A stretch of DNA of 64,000 nucleotides from Ignavibacteriaceae bacterium (lineage in GTDB: Bacteria > Bacteroidota > Ignavibacteria > Ignavibacteriales > Ignavibacteriaceae). Under the pieces are notes generated by a model, which was given only the letters and a program-made list of their open reading frames with translations, searched no databases and was not told where the DNA came from. The stretch's first letter is position 1, and every line of letters starts with the position of its first letter. The stretch spans positions 124,001 through 188,000 of the forward strand of contig WBUK01000003.1 of the NCBI GenBank assembly GCA_008933765.1, read 5' to 3'. Below are positions 36,362 through 45,041 of this stretch, one piece after another. The translations under genes were made by a program, and so were the position numbers.

Positions 36362-36452
36362 TTGATATTTTTTATATAACTACTGCTTATTAATTCTTTA
36401 ACTACTTATTCAGGTTAAACTACAATCAAAACCTTTTTAAGAAATAAATAAA

Positions 36453-37964
36453 TTGGAAGAACAACAACCTAAACCGGAAGATAATCAAACGAGATTGCGA
36501 GAAAATCAACTTAAATTGGAACATAATCAACCCAAACCGGAAGATAATCAACCCACTACGATTCGTTTGTTGGCATTGGATGCACTCAGAGGTTTCGCAA
36601 TTTTAACCATGATTCTGGCTTCTGCTATCTCGTGGGGTAACCTGCCCGGCTGGATGTATCATGCGCAACTTCCGCCGCCAAACCATGTTTTCAACCCCAC
36701 ACTTCCGGGAATAACATGGGTTGACCTCGTTTTTCCGTTTTTTCTTTTTGCGATGGGGGCGGCAATTCCGATCGCACTTTCGAGAAAAATTAAAGAGGGC
36801 AAAGTAACGCCCGGGCTTATTTTTGGTGTACTAAAACGGGGTTTATTGCTGTTGTTTTTTGCCGTGGTGATTCAAAATATCCGCCCTACGGTTTTAAGTT
36901 CATCCCCCGACTTAAAAACTTATGCGGCAGCGCTCGCCGGGTTTGGACTCCTCTTTTTGGTGTTTTACCGCTTCCCCTCCTCTCTCTCAAAAACACGGGT
37001 TATTGCACTGCAAGGGGCAGGTTATGCGGGAATTGTTGCCCTTCTGGCTTTTTGGTCTTTCCCGGAAGGCGCGGGATTCAAACTCACCCGTTTTGATATT
37101 ATAATCGCTGTGTTGGGCAATGTTTTCGTCGCCGGTTCAATCATCTGGTTGTACACCCGCAAAAATTGGTTGTGGCGGCTTGGCATAATGGCTTTGCTTT
37201 TTGCAATAAGGCTTTCCCACAACACCGGCACCGGGTTTATTGCAGATATTGCGGCTTTGCAACCTACGGGACAAGTGTTCAACCTAAATTTTTACAAATA
37301 TCTTTTCATCATAATTCCCGGGACCATTGCCGGTGATCAAATGCTTGAAATGATGAAATTACGCGTCATCTCTGCAGAAAATATTTCTGCCAAACTTAAA
37401 CTTAAGGCAGCACTTATAATTGCAGTTATGCTTGGCTTTATTTTGGTTTCATTGGTAAGTTTATACAACCGATGGGTGTGGCAGGGGTTTGCAGCAGGCG
37501 GTTTTCTTATTTTTTGCGGGTATTTTCTTTTCAGGGGCTCTGAAGGCGATTATTTTTCTTCACTTAAAGAGTTTTTTAAATGGGGAGCTTTTTGGTTTCT
37601 GCTTGGGTTCCTGCTCGAACCCTTTGAAGGCGGAATAAAAAAGGACCTTTCAACTATGAGTTACTATTTTCTGACAACCGGTTTAGCTCTCTTTTTTGTG
37701 ATTGGGGCTTCTCTTATAATCGACTTTTTCGGTTGGCGGAAAGGGCTTTCTCTATTGAATGATACAGGTCAAAACCCAATGATAGCCTATGCCGGCGGCG
37801 GAAATTTGATAACGCCGTTGTTTGGTTTGCTCGGGATAACATCTCTCTTTAACGAATACTTCACCACACCATGGCTTGGCTTCATTAAAGGAGTTATTTT
37901 CACACTTGCATTGGCTTATGCTGTAAGGCTCTTCACCCGCTACAAAGTTTTTTGGCGGGCGTAA
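36453..37964 (+). CDS. Membrane acyltransferase (heparan-alpha-glucosaminide N-acetyltransferase/DUF5009-like) with N-terminal repeats
   Basis: The membrane domain starts at about residue 37 with RLLALDALRGFAILTMILAS, the LDALRG motif of this acyltransferase family (COG4299). WVDLVFPFFLFAMGAAIPIA (91-110) is the second signature. About ten further helices and AYAGGGNLITPLFGLLG complete it. Relatives acetylate sugars of glycans or lipids. Residues 6-33 are four seven-residue repeats (PKPEDNQ, TRLRENQ, LKLEHNQ, PKPEDNQ) ahead of the first helix, probably cytoplasmic and flexible. The start is a TTG at 36453 without a clear SD. Other in-frame TTG codons inside the repeats are alternatives. Confidence 0.82.
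   Translation: MEEQQPKPEDNQTRLRENQLKLEHNQPKPEDNQPTTIRLLALDALRGFAILTMILASAISWGNLPGWMYHAQLPPPNHVFNPTLPGITWVDLVFPFFLFAMGAAIPIALSRKIKEGKVTPGLIFGVLKRGLLLLFFAVVIQNIRPTVLSSSPDLKTYAAALAGFGLLFLVFYRFPSSLSKTRVIALQGAGYAGIVALLAFWSFPEGAGFKLTRFDIIIAVLGNVFVAGSIIWLYTRKNWLWRLGIMALLFAIRLSHNTGTGFIADIAALQPTGQVFNLNFYKYLFIIIPGTIAGDQMLEMMKLRVISAENISAKLKLKAALIIAVMLGFILVSLVSLYNRWVWQGFAAGGFLIFCGYFLFRGSEGDYFSSLKEFFKWGAFWFLLGFLLEPFEGGIKKDLSTMSYYFLTTGLALFFVIGASLIIDFFGWRKGLSLLNDTGQNPMIAYAGGGNLITPLFGLLGITSLFNEYFTTPWLGFIKGVIFTLALAYAVRLFTRYKVFWRA
36468..36551 (+). repeat. 21-bp in-frame tandem repeat at the acyltransferase 5' end, four copies
   Basis: Units start at 36468, 36489, 36510 and 36531. The first and fourth encode the same PKPEDNQ and differ by one base (CCT/CCC). 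All end in AATCAA. Divergent middle copies indicate age. Confidence 0.9.
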
Positions 37965-38155
37965 AGCAATTTTGGACATCTGAAATCCACTCGTTTCAAA
38001 AACACATTATTTCCCAAAACCCTCGATTGGTGATTTGCAACACTAAACAGGTTTTAACACAAACAATCAACCACACTTCAGCCACACTTCTGAATTTTCA
38101 TTATCTGTTATCTCCCTAAATATTAGTATATTTAGTGTTTAATAAAATTTCAATA

Positions 38156-40270
38156 ATGAATAAAACAGACAGTGTAAAACAACGGGTTAAACATTATTTA
38201 GTACCCGAAAATTTTATTAACAGAGAGCTTAGCTGGATCGAATTTAACAAGCGCGTGCTCGAAGAAGCTTTCAACCAATCTCTGCCTCTGTTAGACCGTA
38301 TAAAATTCATTTCGATATTCAGTTCGAACTTGGATGAGTTTTATATGATCCGTGTTTCGGGTATAAAGGAGCAAATAGAAGCAAACATTTCAGAATCCGC
38401 TATCGACGGTCTTTCACCAATGCGGACTTTACACGAAATTGAAAAAGAAGTAAGGCCCTTAGTGGATAACCTTCAGCAATACTGGGCTGACTACATTGTA
38501 CCCGAACTTGCTGAAAACGGCATTTCTATTACAACCATTTCGGCTCTTTCAGAAATTGAAAAGAAGAAGCTCGATAAATATTTTGAAGAGCAAATTTTCC
38601 CCGTTCTTACACCGTTAGCACTCGATCCGGGGAGGCCCTTCCCCTACATTTCAAATCTTTCACTCAGTTTAGCCGTTACAATTTTAGACCCCGAGGGTGA
38701 AAACCGGTTCGCCCGTGTTAAAGTACCGGGGATTCTGCCGCGCCTGCTGAGAATAGATACAATTTTCAGCAGAGAAGAAAACAACGGCTCTTACGGTGAC
38801 ATCAGGTTTATTTGGTTGGAAGACCTGATCAGATCGAACATTAGTCGTCTTTTCCCAAAAATGACGATTTTAGACACCTATTCCTTCAGAATTACCCGCG
38901 ACACAGATATGGAAATCCAGGAAGATGAAGCTGACGATCTGTTGGAGCAAATAGAGGAAAACATCCGGCAACGGATGTTCGGAAATGTAGTCCGCCTTGA
39001 AGTTGAGCACGAAATGCCGCAGTATATGTTGGATATTCTTGTAACAAACTTAGAACTGAAACCTTCGGATGTGTACCCGATTACTCCGCCTCTGGGGCTA
39101 AGCGATGTAATGAGCCTCTATTCACTTCCGTTCGGCAATCTGAAAGAAAAACCTTACATCCCAAGGCTTCCGAAGATATTTGAAGAAGAGAAAAACATCT
39201 TCCAAATTATCAAACAGAGGGATGTGTTGCTCCATCACCCTTATGACGCATTCAAACCTGTGGTAGAGTTTATCAAACAGGCTTCCCGCGACCCGGATGT
39301 TCTTGCAATCAAGCAAACGCTTTACCGCGTCGGCAGAAACTCACCCGTGGTTGACGCACTTATTGAAGCGGCGGAAAACAGAAAGCAAGTCGCTGTTTTG
39401 GTGGAACTTAAAGCCCGTTTCGATGAAGAAAACAATATCTATTGGGCAAAACAATTAGAAAGCGTTGGTGTGCATGTGGTTTATGGACTGATTGGGCTTA
39501 AAACACACGCAAAGATGACTTTGGTTGTCCGCCGTGAGCAACACCAGTTGTGTCGCTATGTGCATGTTTCAACCGGAAACTACAACTCGACTACGGCAAA
39601 ACTTTACACAGATTTGGGGCTGTTCACATGCCACGAAGGTATATGCAACGATGTAAGCGATATTTTCAACATACTGACCGGATACAGCGCACAGTTGGAG
39701 TTCAGGGATGTGGCGGTGGCACCGATTAACCTGCGCCAAAAATTGGAATTTCTTATCGCACGCGAAATTCAACACGCAAAAAACGGAAACAAAGCCCGGA
39801 TTATTCTGAAACTCAACTCGTTGGTTGACCAGGAGATGATCGGGCAGTTTTACGAAGCTTCCGCAGCAGGGGTGAAGATTGATCTGATTGTCCGCGGTAT
39901 TTGCTGTCTGATTCCGGGTTTACCCGGCATTTCAGAAAACATAACTGTGCGCAGCATCGTGGGCAGATACCTTGAACACTCAAGAATTTTCTATTTCTTA
40001 AACAACGGCGAAGAAGAGCTTTACCTGAGCAGTGCTGATATTATGCCCCGCAACTTAGACCGCCGTGTTGAATTAATGACGCCCGTTTACGACAGAGCAA
40101 TTAAAAATTACTTACGGAACTATGTGCTCGAAACTTACCTTAATGATAATATAAAGGCAAGGGTACTTACATCCGATAAAAAATATTCGTTTGCTGCCGG
40201 TTCAAATAACGAAGAACCGGCTGCTCAGGAAATGCTAATGAATCAACAATTCGAGTATCTAAATTATTAA
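38156..40270 (+). CDS. ppk: Polyphosphate kinase 1
   Basis: PPK1 transfers the gamma phosphate of ATP to polyphosphate. The 704-residue product begins with FINRELSWIEFNKRVLEEA and SIFSSNLDEFYMIRVSGI, both highly conserved. VELKARFDEENNIYWAKQLE and GLKTHAKMTLVVRRE come next, and YVHVSTGNYNSTTAKLYTD includes the phosphorylated His region. VRSIVGRYLEHSRIFYF and SSADIMPRNLDRRVELMTPV complete the C-terminal domains. ATG 38156 is chosen over a GTG seven codons earlier. It is followed after 9 bp by the Mrp gene. Confidence 0.95.
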   Translation: MNKTDSVKQRVKHYLVPENFINRELSWIEFNKRVLEEAFNQSLPLLDRIKFISIFSSNLDEFYMIRVSGIKEQIEANISESAIDGLSPMRTLHEIEKEVRPLVDNLQQYWADYIVPELAENGISITTISALSEIEKKKLDKYFEEQIFPVLTPLALDPGRPFPYISNLSLSLAVTILDPEGENRFARVKVPGILPRLLRIDTIFSREENNGSYGDIRFIWLEDLIRSNISRLFPKMTILDTYSFRITRDTDMEIQEDEADDLLEQIEENIRQRMFGNVVRLEVEHEMPQYMLDILVTNLELKPSDVYPITPPLGLSDVMSLYSLPFGNLKEKPYIPRLPKIFEEEKNIFQIIKQRDVLLHHPYDAFKPVVEFIKQASRDPDVLAIKQTLYRVGRNSPVVDALIEAAENRKQVAVLVELKARFDEENNIYWAKQLESVGVHVVYGLIGLKTHAKMTLVVRREQHQLCRYVHVSTGNYNSTTAKLYTDLGLFTCHEGICNDVSDIFNILTGYSAQLEFRDVAVAPINLRQKLEFLIAREIQHAKNGNKARIILKLNSLVDQEMIGQFYEASAAGVKIDLIVRGICCLIPGLPGISENITVRSIVGRYLEHSRIFYFLNNGEEELYLSSADIMPRNLDRRVELMTPVYDRAIKNYLRNYVLETYLNDNIKARVLTSDKKYSFAAGSNNEEPAAQEMLMNQQFEYLNY

Positions 40271-40279
40271 AGGATAGTT

Positions 40280-41383
40280 ATGGCTATAAATCAAGAATCA
40301 GTGCTTAAGGCTCTTTCGACCGTCATCGAGCCTGATCTGAAAAAAGACCTCGTTACGCTGAACATGATCGATAAACTTCAGATTGACGGAAACAACATCT
40401 CTTTCGATGTGGTGCTTACCACTCCGGCGTGCCCGCTTAAAGATAAGATGAAAAACGATTGTCTGATCGCTATAAGAAAAGAAATCCCGGAAGTTGGTGA
40501 GATTAATATTAATATGCCCGCCCGTGTTTCTTCCTTCAGTTCAAGGCAGAATATCGGCGGTTTCTTAGACAATGTTAAAAACACAATCGCTATCGCAAGC
40601 GGTAAAGGCGGCGTGGGTAAAAGCACCGTTGCAGTTAACTTAGCGGTTTCTCTCGCTTTGGAAGGAGCTAAAGTCGGGCTTATTGACGCCGATATTTACG
40701 GACCAAGCATTCCCCTTATGCTCGGTATCAACGAAAAACCGTTAGTTCGGCAGGTTGAAAACAAAATCAGAATTTTACCGCTTACGAAATATGGAATACA
40801 ACTGATGTCAATCGGGTTTTTGGTTGATGATAATCAGGCGATTATCTGGCGAGGACCGATGGCTTCCGGCGCCGTTAAACAATTTATGACAGATGTTGAC
40901 TGGGACGACCTCGACTACCTCCTGTTCGATATGCCTCCGGGCACCGGTGATATACAGCTGACTCTCTGCCAGGTTATCCCACTTACCGGGGCTGTTATTG
41001 TTACCACCCCGCAGGATGTGTCGCTTGCTGATGCCAGAAAAGCCGCTCAAATGTTTGAAAAAGTGAATGTACCCGTGCTCGGTGTCGTGGAAAATATGAG
41101 CTACTTTATTGCTCCCGATACCAAAAACAGATACGATATTTTTGGAACCGGCGGTGGCGAAAAGCTCGCTAAGGAATTTAATGCTCAGTTTCTTGGTTCT
41201 ATACCTATAGACCCGAGGATAAGGGTGGGTGGCGATAAAGGCATTCCCGTCGTATATGATATACCCGACTCGGAAGAAGCGATGACTATTACCGACATTT
41301 CAAGAAACCTTGCGCAGCAAATCTCTATTTTCAACGCAAAACAGGGTGCGCAACAGCTTGAAATTATTTTAAGTGACGAATGA
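40280..41383 (+). CDS. apbC: Mrp/NBP35-family Fe-S cluster carrier ATPase
   Basis: The N-terminal ~95 residues are a MIP18/DUF59 domain (VLKALSTVIEPDLKKDLVTL). The ParA/MinD-type ATPase follows, with the deviant Walker A IASGKGGVGKSTVAVNLA near residue 107. LIDADIYGPSIPLMLG and LLFDMPPGTGDIQLT are the switch and Walker B segments. GVVENMSYF is typical of Mrp. It probably delivers Fe-S clusters to target proteins. It overlaps the NifU-like gene by 4 nt (ATGA), a pairing that supports Fe-S assembly. No CxxC pair for cluster binding is visible in the C-terminal part, as in several bacterial Mrp proteins. Confidence 0.92.
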   Translation: MAINQESVLKALSTVIEPDLKKDLVTLNMIDKLQIDGNNISFDVVLTTPACPLKDKMKNDCLIAIRKEIPEVGEININMPARVSSFSSRQNIGGFLDNVKNTIAIASGKGGVGKSTVAVNLAVSLALEGAKVGLIDADIYGPSIPLMLGINEKPLVRQVENKIRILPLTKYGIQLMSIGFLVDDNQAIIWRGPMASGAVKQFMTDVDWDDLDYLLFDMPPGTGDIQLTLCQVIPLTGAVIVTTPQDVSLADARKAAQMFEKVNVPVLGVVENMSYFIAPDTKNRYDIFGTGGGEKLAKEFNAQFLGSIPIDPRIRVGGDKGIPVVYDIPDSEEAMTITDISRNLAQQISIFNAKQGAQQLEIILSDE

Positions 41384-41616
41384 ACGACGCATTGAACCAA
41401 AGAATTCTCATTGCCCTTGATAAAATCAGACCTTACCTTAAGGCTGACGGGGGCGACATTGAACTCGTAAATGTAACTCCGGACGGAATTGTGCAGGTAA
41501 GGCTGACAGGGGCGTGCAGCTCATGCCCGATGTCTCAAATGACTCTTCGCGCCGGAGTGGAAAGAGCTGTGATTCGGGAAGTACCCGGTATTAGAAGAGT
41601 GGAAGCAGTTCCCTGA
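41380..41616 (+). CDS. NifU-like Fe-S scaffold domain protein
   Basis: This 78-residue protein is the C-terminal NifU (Nfu) domain alone. IRPYLKADGGDIELVNVTPD leads to VRLTGACSSCPMSQMTLRAG, whose CxxC binds the cluster between two subunits. Length is normal for stand-alone Nfu domains. The start overlaps the Mrp stop, so the two are translationally coupled. Its stop codon lies within the first of two hairpins preceding the B12-binding gene. Confidence 0.93.
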   Translation: MNDALNQRILIALDKIRPYLKADGGDIELVNVTPDGIVQVRLTGACSSCPMSQMTLRAGVERAVIREVPGIRRVEAVP

Positions 41617-41678
41617 TCATAGGGAACTGATCACTCGTTTTATCGGTTATTCTCTTTATGGATTTTAACCGATAAAAC
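41606..41678 (+). promoter_or_regulatory. Two consecutive hairpins in the leader of the B12-sensor gene
   Basis: CAGTTCCCT (41606-41614) pairs with AGGGAACTG (41621-41629), spanning the NifU-like stop codon. GTTTTATCGGTTA (41637-41649) pairs with TAACCGATAAAAC (41666-41678), a 13-bp perfect stem whose right arm ends on the base before the ATG at 41679. The second hairpin covers the whole ribosome-binding region. Neither is followed by a T-run. It may attenuate or gate translation of the next gene. Confidence 0.6.
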
Positions 41679-42320
41679 ATGATTAAAGAATCTCAATACT
41701 TAGACTTCCTGAACTCGTTAGTGCTTGGTGACAAACACCGGTGCCGTGAAATTTTTGTTTCGTTGGCTAATGAGGGCTGCGAGTTAGAGGATATTTATAT
41801 CAATTTAATTCAACGGGCGCTTTATAAAATCGGAAGAATGTGGGAGAACGGCGAAATTTCTATCGCCGAGGAACACATCGCTTCCAACATCTCCGAATAT
41901 TTAGTTGACATCTCACTCTCATATTTTGAAACAGCACCACCGTGCGGAAGATCGATAATTATCACGGGAATTGATAAAGATTTCCACGACATTGGCGCAC
42001 GGATGGTTACAAACCTCTTCGAACTTCACGGATGGAGCACACGCTTCCTTGGCGGAAACACCCCTAAAAAAGATGTTCTGAATATGATAAAGCATCTTAA
42101 ACCGAACCTTGTTGGCATCACTTACTGTATGTACATTAATTTCTTGCGGTTTATTGAAATGCTGGATGAAATAACATCTCTTTTCCCTGATCAAAAAATT
42201 ATCGTGGGCGGGCAGGGGCTTTCATACGATGAGAATAACTCACTCGCTAAATACGAAAATGTTACCGCCACCAATTCTATAGAAGAAATAAAAAAGTTCA
42301 TTCTCGATACCGGTTATTAA
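41679..42320 (+). CDS. Stand-alone B12-binding protein with CarH-type photosensor motif
   Basis: The 213-residue protein has a four-helix B12-binding-2 cap (about 1-85) and a Rossmann-like cobalamin domain (about 92-213). The cap carries W55 followed after nine residues by E65-H66 (MWENGEISIAEEH), the W-x9-EH motif of CarH/LitR adenosylcobalamin light sensors. DFHDIG at 101-106 supplies the lower axial His103. GGNTPKKDVLNMI and GGQGLS are further cobalamin contacts. There is no MerR-type DNA-binding domain, so it must signal through a partner or act as a cobalamin carrier. Two hairpins precede it. Its 3' end is duplicated downstream. Confidence 0.85.
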   Translation: MIKESQYLDFLNSLVLGDKHRCREIFVSLANEGCELEDIYINLIQRALYKIGRMWENGEISIAEEHIASNISEYLVDISLSYFETAPPCGRSIIITGIDKDFHDIGARMVTNLFELHGWSTRFLGGNTPKKDVLNMIKHLKPNLVGITYCMYINFLRFIEMLDEITSLFPDQKIIVGGQGLSYDENNSLAKYENVTATNSIEEIKKFILDTGY

Positions 42321-42405
42321 TCTCCAAAGAATTTAAGTGCTTTTATTTGTTTCAAAAATTGCTGTTTCAATCTTTAAAACTACCGGTTATTAATTGCTAA
42401 AGAAT
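42309..42405. repeat. Direct repeat copying the 3' end of the B12-sensor gene (about 24 bp, period 73)
   Basis: ACCGGTTATTAA with the following CCAAAGAAT-like tail at 42309-42332 recurs at 42382-42405 with about three mismatches. The first copy ends the coding frame; the second is noncoding. Confidence 0.75.
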
Positions 42406-42479
42406 AGTTAAAATTTCCTCATTTATCCGTAAATTTGGTATTGTTAATAATCCATATTGGTTATTAAGAAACCAAATTT

Positions 42480-43238
42480 ATGATCCACGGAATTCAGAAC
42501 CTTAACTTCTTCGATTTTTTAGCCACCGTTGTGAGCGAGTTTTTCTCCCGTCGCGAGATAAAAAATATTACAATAACAGTAGCCCTTCGGCAAATATTGT
42601 TCACCGGTTACGAGGCTCTTTCAATTATCACACTTGCTGCTGTTGCAGTTGGTGCGGTTATTGTTTTACAGGGGAACTCAGTTCTGGCGAGTTTTTCACA
42701 AAGCCCGATGTATTATTCGATTCTTGTTGCAATCATTCCGAGAGAGTTAAGCATTCTGCTCACCTCACTTATCGTAATTGCGCGGTCCGGTACGGCAATT
42801 TCCACCGAAATCGGCAACATGAACATTAACAATGAAACGCTTGCAATTTATTCTTTCGGCATTTCACCAATCGCTTACCTTGCTATTCCGAGAGTAATTG
42901 CAATGATAATTTCAGTTGTATGCCTGACTGTTTATTTTAATTTCGCAGCGTTTATGAGCAGTTGGTTCATCAACTACCTTTCTGACGGCGTTATACCAAG
43001 CCATTTCATTTACGAGCTGTTCACCACTATGAGCATAACAGATTTATTGATGGCAATAATAAAATCGTCACTTTTTGGTTTTTTTATCGGTGTTATCGCT
43101 TGTTACAACGGCTTCAAAGTTCAAAGTTCAATTACCGAAGTGCCGCAACGAACCATCAAAACCGTGGTTAACTCCGTTTCTGTTATGGTTGTTTTGGATA
43201 TTATTATCACTTCACTTTTCTATCTCTATCTGTATTAG
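42480..43238 (+). CDS. mlaE: MlaE-family lipid-transport ABC permease
   Basis: This 252-residue permease has the MlaE/YrbE signature. ILFTGYEALSIITLAAVAVG forms the first amphipathic/membrane region. LTSLIVIARSGTAISTEIGN is the EQ-loop equivalent and AYLAIPRVIAMIISVVCL a core helix; SSLFGFFIGVIACYNGF is typical near the end. MlaE with MlaF and an MCE protein moves phospholipids between the membranes. The gene starts the mla-like operon and is followed 12 bp later by the ATPase-like gene. TAAATTTG at 42430-42437 resembles a promoter -7 element, but I see no good partner element. Confidence 0.9.
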   Translation: MIHGIQNLNFFDFLATVVSEFFSRREIKNITITVALRQILFTGYEALSIITLAAVAVGAVIVLQGNSVLASFSQSPMYYSILVAIIPRELSILLTSLIVIARSGTAISTEIGNMNINNETLAIYSFGISPIAYLAIPRVIAMIISVVCLTVYFNFAAFMSSWFINYLSDGVIPSHFIYELFTTMSITDLLMAIIKSSLFGFFIGVIACYNGFKVQSSITEVPQRTIKTVVNSVSVMVVLDIIITSLFYLYLY

Positions 43239-43250
43239 TGACTTTATATT

Positions 43251-43982
43251 ATGCACAAATTAATGCTAAACGAAGTTTCAGGTTATGATACGGATAGTGC
43301 AAGTTTTGCCCCAATAACGGCTGACTTTTCAGGCTTGAATCTTATTGGAATTGTTGCCGACCTTGAAGAAACTGCGGTCTCACTATTAAGGATAATAGCC
43401 GGTTTGATGCGTCCGGCAGCAGGTGAAGTGCTTTACGACGGCAGCGACATCTATTCGCTGACTGAGGAAAAGCGCTCAAAAATGATGAGGAAAACCGGGT
43501 ATATTTTCGACACCGGGGGGCTGATTTCCAACCTGATGGTGATGGAGAATGTCTGTATCCCATACGATTTTGTTCATCCGGGCAATAATTATGAACAAAA
43601 AATGGAGAGAATCCGCTCACTTTTGCATATTTTTGACATTGACGAAAATATTCTTCAGAAACGCCCTTCGATGCTTAACAAGGGTGAGGTAAAAATGATC
43701 AATTATGTGAGAACTTATGCTCCTCAGCCTGAAATTGTTTTTATCGAAGCACCGCTCTCGAAAGTCAATAAGTTAAGGGAACACATAGTTGAACAGTTTA
43801 TTCTTGATCTGGCTCTCGGCGAGGGTGTAACTCACTTTTTTGCGGCACAAAGGTTTTCTTCGTTAGTTAATTATGCCGACGCAATAATTGCGATAAAAAA
43901 AGAAGAAGCAACATTTTTCAAAAAAGAGGATGATATTCGCAACAGTTTCAATTTCCGGGAATTTTTCGACTTAGAGGATTAG
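43251..43982 (+). CDS. MlaF-position ABC ATPase-like protein lacking nucleotide-binding motifs
   Basis: In order and fold this is the ATPase of the Mla-like transporter: LLRIIAGLMRPAAGEVLYDG follows the expected Walker A position. However, every catalytic motif is changed. Walker A reads GIVADLEETAVS (33-44) with no Gly-Lys-Ser/Thr. The Q-loop has YIFDTGGLI with Asp for Gln. The signature LSGGQ is LNKGE (142-146). Walker B is IVFIEAP in place of a hydrophobic-Asp-Glu-Pro run. Only the H-loop region (GVTHFF) still has His. The frame is intact (243 aa) and codon use matches neighbours, so this looks like a maintained pseudo-ATPase, not decay. Confidence 0.8.
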   Translation: MHKLMLNEVSGYDTDSASFAPITADFSGLNLIGIVADLEETAVSLLRIIAGLMRPAAGEVLYDGSDIYSLTEEKRSKMMRKTGYIFDTGGLISNLMVMENVCIPYDFVHPGNNYEQKMERIRSLLHIFDIDENILQKRPSMLNKGEVKMINYVRTYAPQPEIVFIEAPLSKVNKLREHIVEQFILDLALGEGVTHFFAAQRFSSLVNYADAIIAIKKEEATFFKKEDDIRNSFNFREFFDLED

Positions 43983-43988
43983 CGTCTG

Positions 43989-45041
43989 ATGGCGAACTTA
44001 AAATACACAAAAGTTTTTGTTTTCTCTTTCATATCCGTTGCTGTTGTGGCAGTGGTGATTTTCGTGATGTCAATTCTAATAAGCGAAAAAGTTTTTTCCG
44101 CAAAGCAACACTTCAAAGCTGCCTTTGCCGATGCTATTGGGCTCAAAGGCAATGTACCCGTTATGTTCAAAGGTTTTAAAATTGGTTACATAAAAGATTT
44201 TGAACTGCAGGAAGACAACCGGGTTTATGCCGACCTTTTAATCTACGAGGAATATGAGAAACTTATTAAAGAGAATTGTATCCTCTATAAAACAACCAAC
44301 CCAATCTCTTCAGTTACGAGCATCCTGCTGTTAGCCGGAGAGGGGAAATCGAAGGGGGTGAAACCCGGAGCAATGGTATATGGCTTCGATACGCCGGAAG
44401 GAAAAACACTGTTACGAAAATACAACATTGGGTTTTCTGGCGATGCTATAAGTTCGCTTATGTTCAAGTTTGACGCAATTCTCGAAGGAATTAACCCCGT
44501 GTTCATCGATTCAACCGGTGAAACCTTGATGAGAAACATCGCCTCACTCGATACTACTTTCAAAAGAATTAACTCGATTGTTTACAATGTCGATGAAACT
44601 ATGCAGATGGTTAACTCGGGGGTTAGATCGAGCAAAGACGGCGCCTTCAAAGGCTTGGCTAAATTAGATGATTTAGTGACCGAATTGGAGCTTACCTCAC
44701 AAAACGCCCGTAAATTGATGGTGGGTATCGATGAAACGCTTGCAAATTACAAAAAACCTGACAGCTTAGCAATTAAAATGATTGACCCAACGGGTGAAAA
44801 CTTCATTAAACCCGTTCAGAAATCCCTTGAATCGGTTAACGAACTTCTGCCGGAGATAACCAAACTCTTAACTTATTCGAATGATCAGACTACCAATCTT
44901 TCGCTAATTCAGGAAAAAATCAAAAAAGTGCTTGATGATTTTCAGACTACCCTGCAAATTTTGAACAGAAACCCGCTGATTAACCTAAACACCGATGTGG
45001 GCAAAAAGAATGTTGAACAAGGAAAGAAACGACCAAGATGA
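43989..45041 (+). CDS. mlaD: MCE-domain periplasmic lipid-binding protein (MlaD-like)
   Basis: One N-terminal membrane anchor (VFVFSFISVAVVAVVIFVMS) is followed by a single MCE domain at about 39-125. AFADAIGLKGNVPVMFKGFKIGYIKDFEL is the signature beginning, and SVTSILLLAGEGKSKGVKPG the middle. About 200 residues of mostly helical region follow, with coiled-coil heptads (TFKRINSIVYNVDETMQMVN). MlaD-like proteins bind lipid and hand it to or from the MlaE permease. It is 6 bp after the pseudo-ATPase gene and overlaps the next lipoprotein gene by 4 nt. Confidence 0.9.
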   Translation: MANLKYTKVFVFSFISVAVVAVVIFVMSILISEKVFSAKQHFKAAFADAIGLKGNVPVMFKGFKIGYIKDFELQEDNRVYADLLIYEEYEKLIKENCILYKTTNPISSVTSILLLAGEGKSKGVKPGAMVYGFDTPEGKTLLRKYNIGFSGDAISSLMFKFDAILEGINPVFIDSTGETLMRNIASLDTTFKRINSIVYNVDETMQMVNSGVRSSKDGAFKGLAKLDDLVTELELTSQNARKLMVGIDETLANYKKPDSLAIKMIDPTGENFIKPVQKSLESVNELLPEITKLLTYSNDQTTNLSLIQEKIKKVLDDFQTTLQILNRNPLINLNTDVGKKNVEQGKKRPR

